From the NCBI RefSeq assembly GCF_029937855.1, contig NZ_JAPYPC010000022.1:1-64000 (forward strand): 64,000 nucleotides of DNA, read 5' to 3'. A program made the position numbers and the translations under genes. Source of the stretch: Christiangramia sp. (lineage in GTDB: Bacteria > Bacteroidota > Bacteroidia > Flavobacteriales > Flavobacteriaceae). How positions within the stretch are numbered: the stretch's first letter is position 1; each line of letters begins with the position of its first letter. The notes below the pieces were generated by a model. It had not been told where the DNA came from. It did no database searches and was given only the letters and a program-made list of their open reading frames with translations. Below are positions 10,204-19,926 of the stretch, piece by piece.

Positions 10204-10259
10204 ATCGGCGGGGCCGATAAAAAGGAAGAGCAAGAGGGTAACCCGCGATGCGAGGTTAC
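10204..10259 (+). promoter_or_regulatory. Candidate oriT/nic region upstream of mobilization genes
   Basis: Perfect hairpin ATCGGC-GGG-GCCGAT (10204-10218) and inverted repeat GTAACC...GGTTAC (10238-10259) just upstream of the relaxase operon. Confidence 0.45.
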
Positions 10260-10394
10260 GGTCGATTTTTCAATGGAGATACAGTCAAATGACCGCTTTT
10301 GATTGCAGAAAAAATAGAATGAATAAAAGAGTTGAAAGTTTTTTATGAAAAAATCTCCTCAGCCCAGTAAAACCGGTAAATTTTTTATGAAAAA

Positions 10395-10931
10395 ATGGAT
10401 TTAGGATATGAAAATGAACCTTTCCAGGGGTTAAGAATTAAAGCATCCGTCGCCGAAAAATTCAGGCAGTATGCCAGGAAGTTATCGAAATCACAATCGA
10501 TGACCTTACTACTTATGCTCGACTTTTTTGAAATTAATGCTATTTCACCCAAAGAAAAAATAGGTCCTAAAATACAAACGCTCGAATCTTTTATCAAAAA
10601 ACGGATCAATGCCCTGGTTGCTATTATCCGTGATATAGAACAACAGCAAACCGTGCCCACCAAAGCCATGTTGGAAGCCCTCTTTGAAGGGCTTCCTGTG
10701 CAAACTCGTAAAAAGGTCATTCCCTCATTCGAAGAAGCTTTTAAGAACCTGGAAAGAACCCCGGCCTCGCTTCCAAAGATCTCTTCCGAAACGGATCATA
10801 AGGATATCCGGAATATCCTAAGAAAAGTAGAAACAGTCAAACCGCCCTTTGGCAAAGCGTATTATAAACTTACCCTTGATCCTGAAGAGGTCAAGCGTCT
10901 AAAAACCAAGTACCATGTATATCACGATTAG
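10395..10931 (+). CDS. BfmA/BtgA-family mobilization protein
   Basis: Position and sequence style (GLRIKASVAEKFRQYARKLSKSQSMTLLLMLDFFE); 17-bp overlap with the relaxase ORF. Confidence 0.7.
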   Translation: MDLGYENEPFQGLRIKASVAEKFRQYARKLSKSQSMTLLLMLDFFEINAISPKEKIGPKIQTLESFIKKRINALVAIIRDIEQQQTVPTKAMLEALFEGLPVQTRKKVIPSFEEAFKNLERTPASLPKISSETDHKDIRNILRKVETVKPPFGKAYYKLTLDPEEVKRLKTKYHVYHD

Positions 10932-11934
10932 CCCCCAGAAATTAGGTGCTCAGTATTCTTCCAGCGTAGCCGATTTTGTTGACTACCTGGAAAAAGAAAA
11001 TACAGATCGCCTGCCTCAGCAAAAAGAACTATTCTTTAACCAAACCCAGGATTCCATTCCTCGGAAGGAAGTGATCCGGGAGATCGATGGCAATACGGCC
11101 AAACTCAAATCCACCGAACCTCGCTACTATTCCCTTACAATTAATCCCTCCCAGCGGGAGCTACAACACATCAAAAATAATCCGGCTAAACTAAAAGCAT
11201 ATATCCGGGAAACCATGAAAGACTATGCCGCTTGTTTTAACCGGGAAATCAATGGCAGACCGGTTCAAGTATCGGATATTAAATACTACGCGAAAATCGA
11301 ATATACTCGGACCTATAAAGAAACTGACAAGGAAATCCGGGAAAATTCCCCCTACTCCAATAGAATTGCTAAACTGCAAAACGATATCCGAAAAGTAGAT
11401 CGTGGAGAGGTTTCTGGTTCCATTAAAGGTTTAGAAAAAGAGATCAGCCGTCTTCAAAGGGAAGCACGCCACAAGCTGGACGGGCAGATAATCGAACAGG
11501 GCATGCAAAAACAGGGAAGTCAGATGCATGTTCATTTGATCGTTAGCCGGAAGGATATGTCCAATTCCGTAAGTATTTCACCAGGGAGTAAATACAAAGC
11601 CTCTGAAGTGGTCTTCCGTGGCAAAGAAATCAAACGTGGATTTGACCGGGATAAATTCTTTGAAAAAACGGAAATGCGATTTGATAAACAGTTCGGTTAT
11701 AAGCGCAATTTCGTGGAAGCCTATACCTCCCGGAAAACGCTGATTAAATCTCCGAAACAATATTATTCCAACCTGCTAAAACTACCAACTTCCGAACGGA
11801 AACTGGCCATGCAACTGATCAAAACCGCCGGGGTCGCCCTGCCCAAAATCCCGGATGCAAAAGTCCGTTTTGCAATCAAACAGCTTCAAAAAGCCATTGA
11901 AATCGGTATGAAATCCAGCTCCATAGGCTATTAA
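10915..11934 (+). CDS. MobB/DUF5712-type relaxase
   Basis: MYITISPQKLGAQYSSSVADFVDYLEKEN start; conserved QMHVHLIVSRKD motif. Confidence 0.8.
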   Translation: MYITISPQKLGAQYSSSVADFVDYLEKENTDRLPQQKELFFNQTQDSIPRKEVIREIDGNTAKLKSTEPRYYSLTINPSQRELQHIKNNPAKLKAYIRETMKDYAACFNREINGRPVQVSDIKYYAKIEYTRTYKETDKEIRENSPYSNRIAKLQNDIRKVDRGEVSGSIKGLEKEISRLQREARHKLDGQIIEQGMQKQGSQMHVHLIVSRKDMSNSVSISPGSKYKASEVVFRGKEIKRGFDRDKFFEKTEMRFDKQFGYKRNFVEAYTSRKTLIKSPKQYYSNLLKLPTSERKLAMQLIKTAGVALPKIPDAKVRFAIKQLQKAIEIGMKSSSIGY

Positions 11935-11945
11935 AATAGATAATT

Positions 11946-13523
11946 ATGATACTACATCTTCTATTCGCTTCCAGTTTTATTTCCCTGGGTTTCTGGGGAA
12001 TTGCCAGGTTATACCGTTTTGGTCATATTATGAACCTCTTGCTCATTGCATTGCTCGCCTATATCGTGTACCTCGATACCTGTTACAACTGGATTACAAG
12101 TGCACTAATAATACTACCGCTGGTACTCATAAGTACTTTAATATATGCAGTCACTGGCACTGGCACCCATGAAAAAATCCCTAAAAAATACCGGGTTAAA
12201 TTCTCTCTTAATTCCGGCAGCCTACAGATTCAAAATCTAAGGCGCGGAGTCTCTATTACAGGCGCTGCCGGTAGCGGTAAAACCGAAAGTGTAGTTTTTA
12301 ACTTTATCAGGCACCTGTATAAATATGAATTTTGCGGGATTATCCATGATTATAAGAATTTTGAGCTTACCGAACTGGCTTACCCATTCTATAAAAAATC
12401 AGGGATTCCTTTTTCTATTATTTCGTTCGATCCCGTCTATCAAAAAGTTAATCCTATAGCACCTCATTATCTACCTGATGAGGAAAGCGTAAATGAAGTT
12501 GCCCGGGTACTTATGGAGAACTTACTGGAGCAAAAGGATCAATACGCCTCCGGCTCTACCCGGTTTTTTAATGATGCCGTGGAAGGTATTCTGAGTGGGC
12601 TCATCTGGAAACTGCGCACCTATCATCCCAAATATTGTACCCTGCCGCATCTTATTGCTTTGTATCAACTAATGACTAGTGAGCAGCTTATTTCTTTCCT
12701 AAGCTCTGATTTTACTTCCCGGGCGATGGCAGATGCCTTTATCAGCGGGGCCGATTCGGAGCGGCAGACAGCCGCGGTAAAAGGCACCCTGGCCAACGCT
12801 TTTAAAAAGATCAGTACCCGGAAAATATTCTTTTGCCTCTCCGGGAATGAAATAGCCCTGGACATCAATAATCCTGAAAACCCGGGGGTGATTTCTCTTG
12901 TTAATAATCCCAAACTGGATTCAGCTTACTCTCCTATCATTGCTACCATCATGCATACCGTAATTAAACAGATGAGTGTCCGCAACCGCCAAAGTGCTTT
13001 TATCCTTATGGAGGAAGCTCCGACCATTCGCCTTCTCAATATGCACCGGGTGCCGGCCACCCTGCGTAGCTATGACATTACTACCTTATACATCATGCAG
13101 GATAAGATTCAGAATGACCTGCTTTATGGGGATAAGGCCAGTAAGGCTATCTTAAGTAATCTCTCTTATCAGTTCTTCGGAAAAGCAAATGATCCTGCCA
13201 CCGCGAAATACTATGAGCAGTTTTTTGAACTGGTAAAACGAGATCAAATCAGTATTAGTAAAGGAGGAAACCTGAATTTTGATACTCGAATTACCAAAAC
13301 CAAACGGGAAGTTTCCAAACTACGTGCTGATCTATTTTTTAGGTTAAAACCGGGGGAATTTGTAGCCTATGCAGACGGAAAGGAAAAATTAGTGAAATTT
13401 AAAAGAGAAAAGCTACATAAAGAACTTCCTGTCAAATTTGAAGGACATTCTGAGAAAGATATCGAGGAAAATTTTAAACGCATCTATACGGATGCACAAA
13501 ACCTTATCCAGCAAATATTTTAA
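11946..13523 (+). CDS. Type IV coupling protein (VirD4/TraG-like)
   Basis: N-terminal TM helices; Walker A GAAGSGKTESVV; Walker B-like FILMEEAPT. Confidence 0.85.
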   Translation: MILHLLFASSFISLGFWGIARLYRFGHIMNLLLIALLAYIVYLDTCYNWITSALIILPLVLISTLIYAVTGTGTHEKIPKKYRVKFSLNSGSLQIQNLRRGVSITGAAGSGKTESVVFNFIRHLYKYEFCGIIHDYKNFELTELAYPFYKKSGIPFSIISFDPVYQKVNPIAPHYLPDEESVNEVARVLMENLLEQKDQYASGSTRFFNDAVEGILSGLIWKLRTYHPKYCTLPHLIALYQLMTSEQLISFLSSDFTSRAMADAFISGADSERQTAAVKGTLANAFKKISTRKIFFCLSGNEIALDINNPENPGVISLVNNPKLDSAYSPIIATIMHTVIKQMSVRNRQSAFILMEEAPTIRLLNMHRVPATLRSYDITTLYIMQDKIQNDLLYGDKASKAILSNLSYQFFGKANDPATAKYYEQFFELVKRDQISISKGGNLNFDTRITKTKREVSKLRADLFFRLKPGEFVAYADGKEKLVKFKREKLHKELPVKFEGHSEKDIEENFKRIYTDAQNLIQQIF

Positions 13524-13554
13524 TCGCTACTTTGCCCCGGAGTTTATTCGTGCA

Positions 13555-13583
13555 TATTTCAATTTTGTATCAGAATTGAAATA
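13555..13583 (+). terminator. Hairpin after mobilization operon
   Basis: TATTTCAATT-N9-AATTGAAATA, 10-bp perfect stem; weak U tract. Confidence 0.4.
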
Positions 13584-13809
13584 ATTATTATTTGAAATTA
13601 TTTGCTTTTTCAAGCTTTAAATACTGTTCTTATATATTTAATCTTATCCAAGTCCAAGCAAATCGTAAGGTAAAATATTATAGATGTGGATAAAGGCACT
13701 TTATGCATTTTTTCTACTGTACTTTCCTCCTCTTCAAATTTACTATGGAACTTATTTTTAAAGTTTTATAGTCCGTGGTAAGGGGTGGGGCGATTATATA
13801 ATATATAAT

Positions 13810-16512
13810 TTAGAGGTTATATTTTATCGAAAGCATTAAAATCCGTGGCTGAATGCTATAGCTGCTCGTGATACTAAAATTTTCATTAAAACTATCCCGA
13901 TTGATTTCCTGTACATTAAGTAGGTTGGAGGTATTCAAACTAAACTCATAGGCACTTCCCTGCTTTTGATAATATAACCTGGCATTTAAAAAAGAATATT
14001 TGTTCGCGACCGTGCCCTCCGAATCATAATAATTAAAATAACTATAATCTGCCGTGAAAGTAAAATCATTCAGGAAATTATATTCTATATTGGCAAATGG
14101 CCTGTGGGTTAAAAATATGCTTTCTCTATCTCCATTTTTATATGCATTTCTTGAAAAATTATAGCCAATATTAAAATTTGGGGCAGATTTAAAATTTGTT
14201 CCCAAACTCAATTCATGATTTTGAGAAAAATTTCTGGTCTCCTTATTTAGATCATTTACCACTGTATTTAGAGTATTAAATGAGATACTGCTTTCCACAT
14301 CCACGTTCAATTTTCTAAACTTTTTCTGAAAACTTCCATTTGCAGATAAACTTTCATCAATAAAATCGCTATTGATTACAGAAGTCACCTGATTTATATT
14401 TTCTAAAAAAGTATTGTTTCTTATTGCATCTATCCTTTTACTGTAGCTTAAGTTACCATACAAACTGGTAAAATTAAACATACTGAGATTTGAATAATTC
14501 AAATTAAAGTTATGAAAAATCCCATTTTCCACCTCCCTGTTTCCCCTGAACAACCTGTTATAATTATTGAAAATAAAGCCTTCCGCCACCTTATTAATAT
14601 CGGCGAAATCGGCGATTTTATCGTAGGTGAAAACTAAACTCTCACTCGCCCGAAATTGAGCTTTCGCATGAAAATTGGGTAAAAGCATATTGTTGTTATT
14701 TTTATATCTGCCTTGTAGGTCGCTTAGCGCAGTGTGAAAAGTATGGAGGGTAAAACCTGGGGTGAAGGTGAAAATCCCTGTTTTCAGTTTATACTTTACT
14801 CCAAGGAAAATATCGGAAAAGCTATATTTTATATTATTTATAAAATCCTGATCTTCTATATAATTGGTGCTCTCTTCATCTGTAATTTCAAAAATAGATG
14901 AATTGAATTCTTGTTTGCTATAGGTACTTCCAAGATTGATATTAATATTACTTAAATCATTTATTATATGGTAATAATCAATTTTAGCATCCAATTTATT
15001 GGTTCGTATCAATCTGTTTTGATTAATGTTAAAGCTCGCTTGATCTTCGGTCAAAGGCAGAATGGACTTAAAAGGTTGTAACCCTAAAATCGCATTATAA
15101 AAAGGGTCTTCATCCTGATATAAATGTTGAAAATAACCCGCAAAGATATTAGCGGTGTTAAGGGTATAATACGTATTGATATTTTGATTTATGGAAATCG
15201 GTGAATTTCTTTTATTTTCTAGAATGGGATTTTTTACGCTTTCATTCTCATTGGAAAATTCAGATATGGTCTCTCCATTTTCTTGTTGTTGAATATTTTT
15301 CAGGAAAAAATCATAATCAAGTTGAAAGTTGTTACCGGGTTTATAAACAGTGCTGAATTTGAATAATCCTAACCGGTTTTGTTGATCGTTTATATTAGAA
15401 ACCGATTCGGTTGCCCCGGTTTGTATATACTTCTTAATAGCATTTTGTATAAATTGGGTTTTATTATCACTGTAGATGGAAAATGCGCTAAAACTAATTT
15501 TTTCTGACAATTGGTGCGTGGCATTTGCTGCACCAAAATAGCTTTGTAATTCGTTGGCACGATCGTTTTGGGCCATTAAAAAGCCCAGCCCGCTATCACT
15601 GATGTTAAATGAAGTTCCCTCACCCTTATTAAAATTTCTAAATCCTCCAGTAAATCTGAAGTAATCCATAAATGTAAAAGGTACATCCCCTGTATTGTTG
15701 CTTTTTCCAATTAAATTCACACTGGTTTCCGGACTGTAATAAAACAACTTGGAACTGCCCAGGTATCTTGTTTTCTCACCGTAACCTACACCGCCTTCAA
15801 AATCGCCAAACCAAAAGTTCTCTTTTCCTTCTTTTAATTTAATATTGATGGCAATATTGTCTCCGTCATTTCCCAGACCCCGCATTTGATCCACTTCATT
15901 GAAATTTTTCAGAACTTCTACTTTGCTTAAGGCATCGGCAGGAATATTTTCGGTAGCCAGCTTAGAGTCACCGTCAAAAAAATCTTTCCCGTCTATCATT
16001 ACTTTGGAAACATTTTTACCTTCCACTTTAATACTCCCATTATCATCTATCTGTATTCCGGGTAGCTTTTTAAGTACATCTCCCAGTTTTCTCTCATTGC
16101 CGGTTGTAAAAGAATCAGTATTATAAACAATGGTATCTCCCCGAACTACTACCGGCATTTCATATACAAGTTCAACATCATCTAATTGATTTTCATCCGG
16201 GTGCAAAATAATTTCCAATACATCCAGTGTAAGATTTTTTGTCAAATCAACTTCAATCGAAACCGGTTTCATACCCAGGTAAGTGACATTGAATAAATAA
16301 ATAATTTCTGTTGGCAGGGAGATAGAAAATTCCCCTTTATAATTGGTTATGGCATAATCCTGCATACTACCATTTGAGCTTTGTGTAGCTATGATATTGG
16401 CCATTTCCAGGCCGTTGCCCAAACTGTCTTTTACAGTCCCCGAAATTTTTACGTTTTGAGCGTTTAAGAAAGTACATAGGAGTAGTGATGAAAACAACAG
16501 AAGTTTTTTCAT
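13810..16512 (-). CDS. Outer-membrane beta-barrel protein with CarboxypepD_reg-like and plug domains (TonB-dependent receptor type)
   Basis: Signal peptide; KISGTVKDSLGNGLEMANIIA; plug-like LGDVLKKLPGIQIDDNGSIKVEGKNVSKVMIDGKDFF; long beta-rich C-terminus. Confidence 0.85.
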   Translation of the reverse strand: MKKLLLFSSLLLCTFLNAQNVKISGTVKDSLGNGLEMANIIATQSSNGSMQDYAITNYKGEFSISLPTEIIYLFNVTYLGMKPVSIEVDLTKNLTLDVLEIILHPDENQLDDVELVYEMPVVVRGDTIVYNTDSFTTGNERKLGDVLKKLPGIQIDDNGSIKVEGKNVSKVMIDGKDFFDGDSKLATENIPADALSKVEVLKNFNEVDQMRGLGNDGDNIAINIKLKEGKENFWFGDFEGGVGYGEKTRYLGSSKLFYYSPETSVNLIGKSNNTGDVPFTFMDYFRFTGGFRNFNKGEGTSFNISDSGLGFLMAQNDRANELQSYFGAANATHQLSEKISFSAFSIYSDNKTQFIQNAIKKYIQTGATESVSNINDQQNRLGLFKFSTVYKPGNNFQLDYDFFLKNIQQQENGETISEFSNENESVKNPILENKRNSPISINQNINTYYTLNTANIFAGYFQHLYQDEDPFYNAILGLQPFKSILPLTEDQASFNINQNRLIRTNKLDAKIDYYHIINDLSNININLGSTYSKQEFNSSIFEITDEESTNYIEDQDFINNIKYSFSDIFLGVKYKLKTGIFTFTPGFTLHTFHTALSDLQGRYKNNNNMLLPNFHAKAQFRASESLVFTYDKIADFADINKVAEGFIFNNYNRLFRGNREVENGIFHNFNLNYSNLSMFNFTSLYGNLSYSKRIDAIRNNTFLENINQVTSVINSDFIDESLSANGSFQKKFRKLNVDVESSISFNTLNTVVNDLNKETRNFSQNHELSLGTNFKSAPNFNIGYNFSRNAYKNGDRESIFLTHRPFANIEYNFLNDFTFTADYSYFNYYDSEGTVANKYSFLNARLYYQKQGSAYEFSLNTSNLLNVQEINRDSFNENFSITSSYSIQPRILMLSIKYNL

Positions 16513-16568
16513 ATGATCATTAATATAAGGTTGAAAATCTGAGTTTCTGGTTAGCTTTAAAAAGTAGG

Positions 16569-17390
16569 TTATTGGCCACTGGAAGTTTTAACCGAAATTA
16601 TTTTATGTCCATCCTTTGTTCGACCGGAATTTCGTTCTATCCATTCCTTATTTTTTTCCTCCTGAATAGTATTAAATTCCTCTTTCTTCACCACCTTTCC
16701 TTTTGAAGGCACTTCTATACTGAATTCTTCTGAAGGATTTATAACAATTTCAGTACATAATAAGGACATTTTATCCTCCTGCACCTCCAGAATTAAACCG
16801 GGCAGGCCCCAATAGCCTGCAGGCCCGATGCTAACGGGAATTTCTGGCGTGTACCAGGCGGTGGTGGTTACCTGCTTTTTAGTTTCCTCCATTCCATCTT
16901 CTTCGGTATTAAATTTTTGTACTGTCACCTCTCGTGTATGAGTCGCTTTATAAGCTGTATAGCTGCCTATCTTTTTTGTCTCCCTTTCCAGGGTCCAATC
17001 CAGAGGTTTTAGGGAATCTTTAATCAAAAAAAGTTTCCCCATAAATTCCGTTTGATTTATATATTTTTTGTCGGCTATATTCCTATACACAATATCATTC
17101 CCTCCGGTTATTTTAATTTTAATGCCATTAGATTGAGTTGAAGGAGCATCCAGTTTTTCGTTTTCGGTGTAAATTGATTCTATTCCGTCAAACTTTAGGG
17201 TGTAGTCCTTCTGAAATTGACGATTTAATTGCTCCTGAATACTTTTATTTATTTCATTACTTACTTTACTGCTATCCATTTTGATTTCTACATTGCGTTT
17301 GGACTTATAAACTGCAATGCCCTGAAATTTTTGACAGAAAATAAATTGGGTGCTAAAAAAAGCAACAAGGATAAAAATGATTGTTTTCAT
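16569..17390 (-). CDS. GLPGLI family protein
   Basis: Signal peptide and the defining motif GYWGLPGLILEV. Confidence 0.92.
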   Translation of the reverse strand: MKTIIFILVAFFSTQFIFCQKFQGIAVYKSKRNVEIKMDSSKVSNEINKSIQEQLNRQFQKDYTLKFDGIESIYTENEKLDAPSTQSNGIKIKITGGNDIVYRNIADKKYINQTEFMGKLFLIKDSLKPLDWTLERETKKIGSYTAYKATHTREVTVQKFNTEEDGMEETKKQVTTTAWYTPEIPVSIGPAGYWGLPGLILEVQEDKMSLLCTEIVINPSEEFSIEVPSKGKVVKKEEFNTIQEEKNKEWIERNSGRTKDGHKIISVKTSSGQ

Positions 17391-17506
17391 GATGTTAGTT
17401 ATTATTATTTATAGTTTCAAAGTTGGTAAAAGCAAGGCTTGGATTAGGTTAACTAAGGTTAACGAGTGTTAAGCGTTTTGGAAAAAAGCTTTAAAATATC
17501 CTACTT

Positions 17507-19015
17507 TTGAGTATGCATAACCGCAATTATAAAGCAATACTCTATTTTATAGGGTTGGTGATCTTAGTCACACTTTCCATACAACTTTATTGGAACTACA
17601 AAAATTTCCAATCTGGAAAACAACAGTTGATCAATGAAGTACAAACAAGCCTGGACAATGCCATTGATGCTTATTATGTTGATCTTGCCGATAGAAATAC
17701 GGTAGGATTAACTTTAAATGATGGTGGGGATATTACAAAAAGTAGCCGGTTGGATAGCTTATATAAATTTTTGGACAAATCAAAAACAGATTTAATAAGC
17801 AGCCTGGATAGCTTAGATCCTAAAAAATTGGAGGGGCTTAAAATATTCAAAAGCTCCACATTTAACGATACTTCCTATCCAGATTTAAAAAAGTTCACCT
17901 TTTCTAGCAAGAATAAAGCTGCTCAGGATAGTCTTTTCGGATCCGTGAAAAAATTAAGATTTCCTAAAGACAGTATTTTTAAATTAGCGTCTAAAGTAAT
18001 TATATCTATCACCACCGATACCTTACAAATCTCCGATCTAAATAATTTTATAGATGAACAGTTACAACAAAAAAATATAGAAACCGGCTATGGCTATGTT
18101 TTCGAAAATAACAGCGGTGACGTCCAGGAACATAATCTCCAAATTAGGGATAATGCAAGTCTTAGCACCACTTCTAAATCAGCTTATTTACCGAAAAAAA
18201 GTTCATTTAAATTTTATTTTAACCCCAATACAGGACTTATATTAAAACGTAATATGATGGGTTTACTGCTCTCGGCAATCTTAATGTGTTGCGTAGTAGG
18301 TTGTTTATTATTTATGCTCAAAGTTATAAATCGACAAAAGCAATTGGCAGAGATAAAAAATGATTTAATCGGCAATATCACCCATGAGTTTAAAACCCCT
18401 ATTGCTACCATAAAAGCTGCTTTGGAAGGTATAACCAATTTTAATAAAAATAACGATCCGGTAAAAACCAGGAATTACCTCGAAATTTCCAATGCCCAAC
18501 TGGGGAAACTACAGATGATGGTAGAAAAATTATTGGAAACCGCCACGTTAGACGGGGATCAACTAAAACTGAAAAAAGAAGAAGTTTCTGTCGATGTATT
18601 AGTAAAAGAATTAGTAATGAAACATCAAAGGTTAGCATCAAACAAGAATTTTTATTTGAAGCAGAACCTAAAGAAAACCTGGATACTGGCAGACCCGTTT
18701 CATCTGGAAAATGCTTTGAACAATATTCTGGACAATGCTGTAAAATATGGAGGAGATGAGATCAATATTCAACTACAGGATTTTTCTGGAAATATTAAAA
18801 TTACCATTGAAGATTCTGGAAAAATGCTAACTAAAGAACAGGCTGATAAGGTTTTTGAAAAATTTTACAGGGTTCCGCATGGAAATATGCACGATATAAA
18901 AGGCTTTGGAATTGGTCTTTATTATACCTTAAAAGTTATAGAAAAACATCACGGACAAATCCATCTTGAGATTAAACCGAATACTAAATTCACAATTTTC
19001 CTGCCTCATGAATAA
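17507..19015 (+). CDS. Membrane sensor histidine kinase
   Basis: Two TM segments; NITHEFKTPIATI H-box; NALNNILDNAVKYG N-box; GFGIGLYY G2. Confidence 0.92.
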   Translation: MSMHNRNYKAILYFIGLVILVTLSIQLYWNYKNFQSGKQQLINEVQTSLDNAIDAYYVDLADRNTVGLTLNDGGDITKSSRLDSLYKFLDKSKTDLISSLDSLDPKKLEGLKIFKSSTFNDTSYPDLKKFTFSSKNKAAQDSLFGSVKKLRFPKDSIFKLASKVIISITTDTLQISDLNNFIDEQLQQKNIETGYGYVFENNSGDVQEHNLQIRDNASLSTTSKSAYLPKKSSFKFYFNPNTGLILKRNMMGLLLSAILMCCVVGCLLFMLKVINRQKQLAEIKNDLIGNITHEFKTPIATIKAALEGITNFNKNNDPVKTRNYLEISNAQLGKLQMMVEKLLETATLDGDQLKLKKEEVSVDVLVKELVMKHQRLASNKNFYLKQNLKKTWILADPFHLENALNNILDNAVKYGGDEINIQLQDFSGNIKITIEDSGKMLTKEQADKVFEKFYRVPHGNMHDIKGFGIGLYYTLKVIEKHHGQIHLEIKPNTKFTIFLPHE

Positions 19016-19694
19016 AAAAATTCAGGTTCTGCTAGCAGAAGATGAACCTTCCTTGGCTCAAATTGTCAAAGAAAGTTTAGAGACCCGGGACTTTCAGGTG
19101 ATCTGGGCAGACAACGGTCTACTTGCCCTTGAAAAATTTCATCAGCAACAACCGGAAATATTGGTTCTAGATGTGATGATGCCGAAAAAAGACGGATTTA
19201 CTCTGGCCAAAGAAATCAGAAAAATTAATGACACCATTCCAATTATATTTCTCACTGCTAAATCTCAAACCGAAGACGTGGTAGAAGGCTTTAGTATCGG
19301 AGGCAATGACTACCTGAAGAAGCCTTTTAGTATGGAGGAATTGATAGTTAGAATGAATAATCTTCTAAATCGGAAAAAACAACAACTCGAACATGCAATT
19401 ATTGAAATTGGAGATTATAAATTCGATTTTCCTAAACAAACGCTGCAATATAAAGAAGAGGAGAAAAAATTATTGACCCATCGTGAAGCTCATCTCCTTT
19501 TCCACCTCAGTAAGAATAAAAATAAATTACTGGATAGATCTCTAATATTAAATAAACTATGGGGTAATGATGATTTCTTTAGTGCTAGAAGTATGGATGT
19601 TTTTATATCAAAACTTCGAAAAAAGCTGGCAAGGGATAAAACCATTCAAATAGTAAATGTTCGCAGTTATGGATATAAGATAATTTATGACTAA
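19008..19694 (+). CDS. OmpR-family response regulator
   Basis: REC (LLAEDEPSL, LVLDVMMPKKDGF, LKKPFS) and winged-helix Trans_reg_C end. ORF opens at 18966; ATG at 19008 overlaps the kinase stop. Confidence 0.92.
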   Translation: MNKKIQVLLAEDEPSLAQIVKESLETRDFQVIWADNGLLALEKFHQQQPEILVLDVMMPKKDGFTLAKEIRKINDTIPIIFLTAKSQTEDVVEGFSIGGNDYLKKPFSMEELIVRMNNLLNRKKQQLEHAIIEIGDYKFDFPKQTLQYKEEEKKLLTHREAHLLFHLSKNKNKLLDRSLILNKLWGNDDFFSARSMDVFISKLRKKLARDKTIQIVNVRSYGYKIIYD

Positions 19695-19926
19695 AATTTA
19701 TGTATGATATATTAATAGAAAAAAGGTAGGAGCGCAGTGATTGGTCTAAAGTAAAGAGCTATAACCTGTCCTAAAAAAAATATTATACAAGAATATCAAA
19801 TTAAAATTACACACTCAAACCAAGAACTTATCAACACTAAAACGTTTTCGTATATGGTATTCTTACTTTATTCGGTTTAAATATGTGAAGTTTTCATAAT
19901 TTATAAAAAACCTAAATCTATATATT

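Larger units (their letters stand above)
8930..10225 (+). repeat. Direct duplication, copy 2 of the ssb-radC leader
   Basis: See partner at about 1025-2210. Confidence 0.85.
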
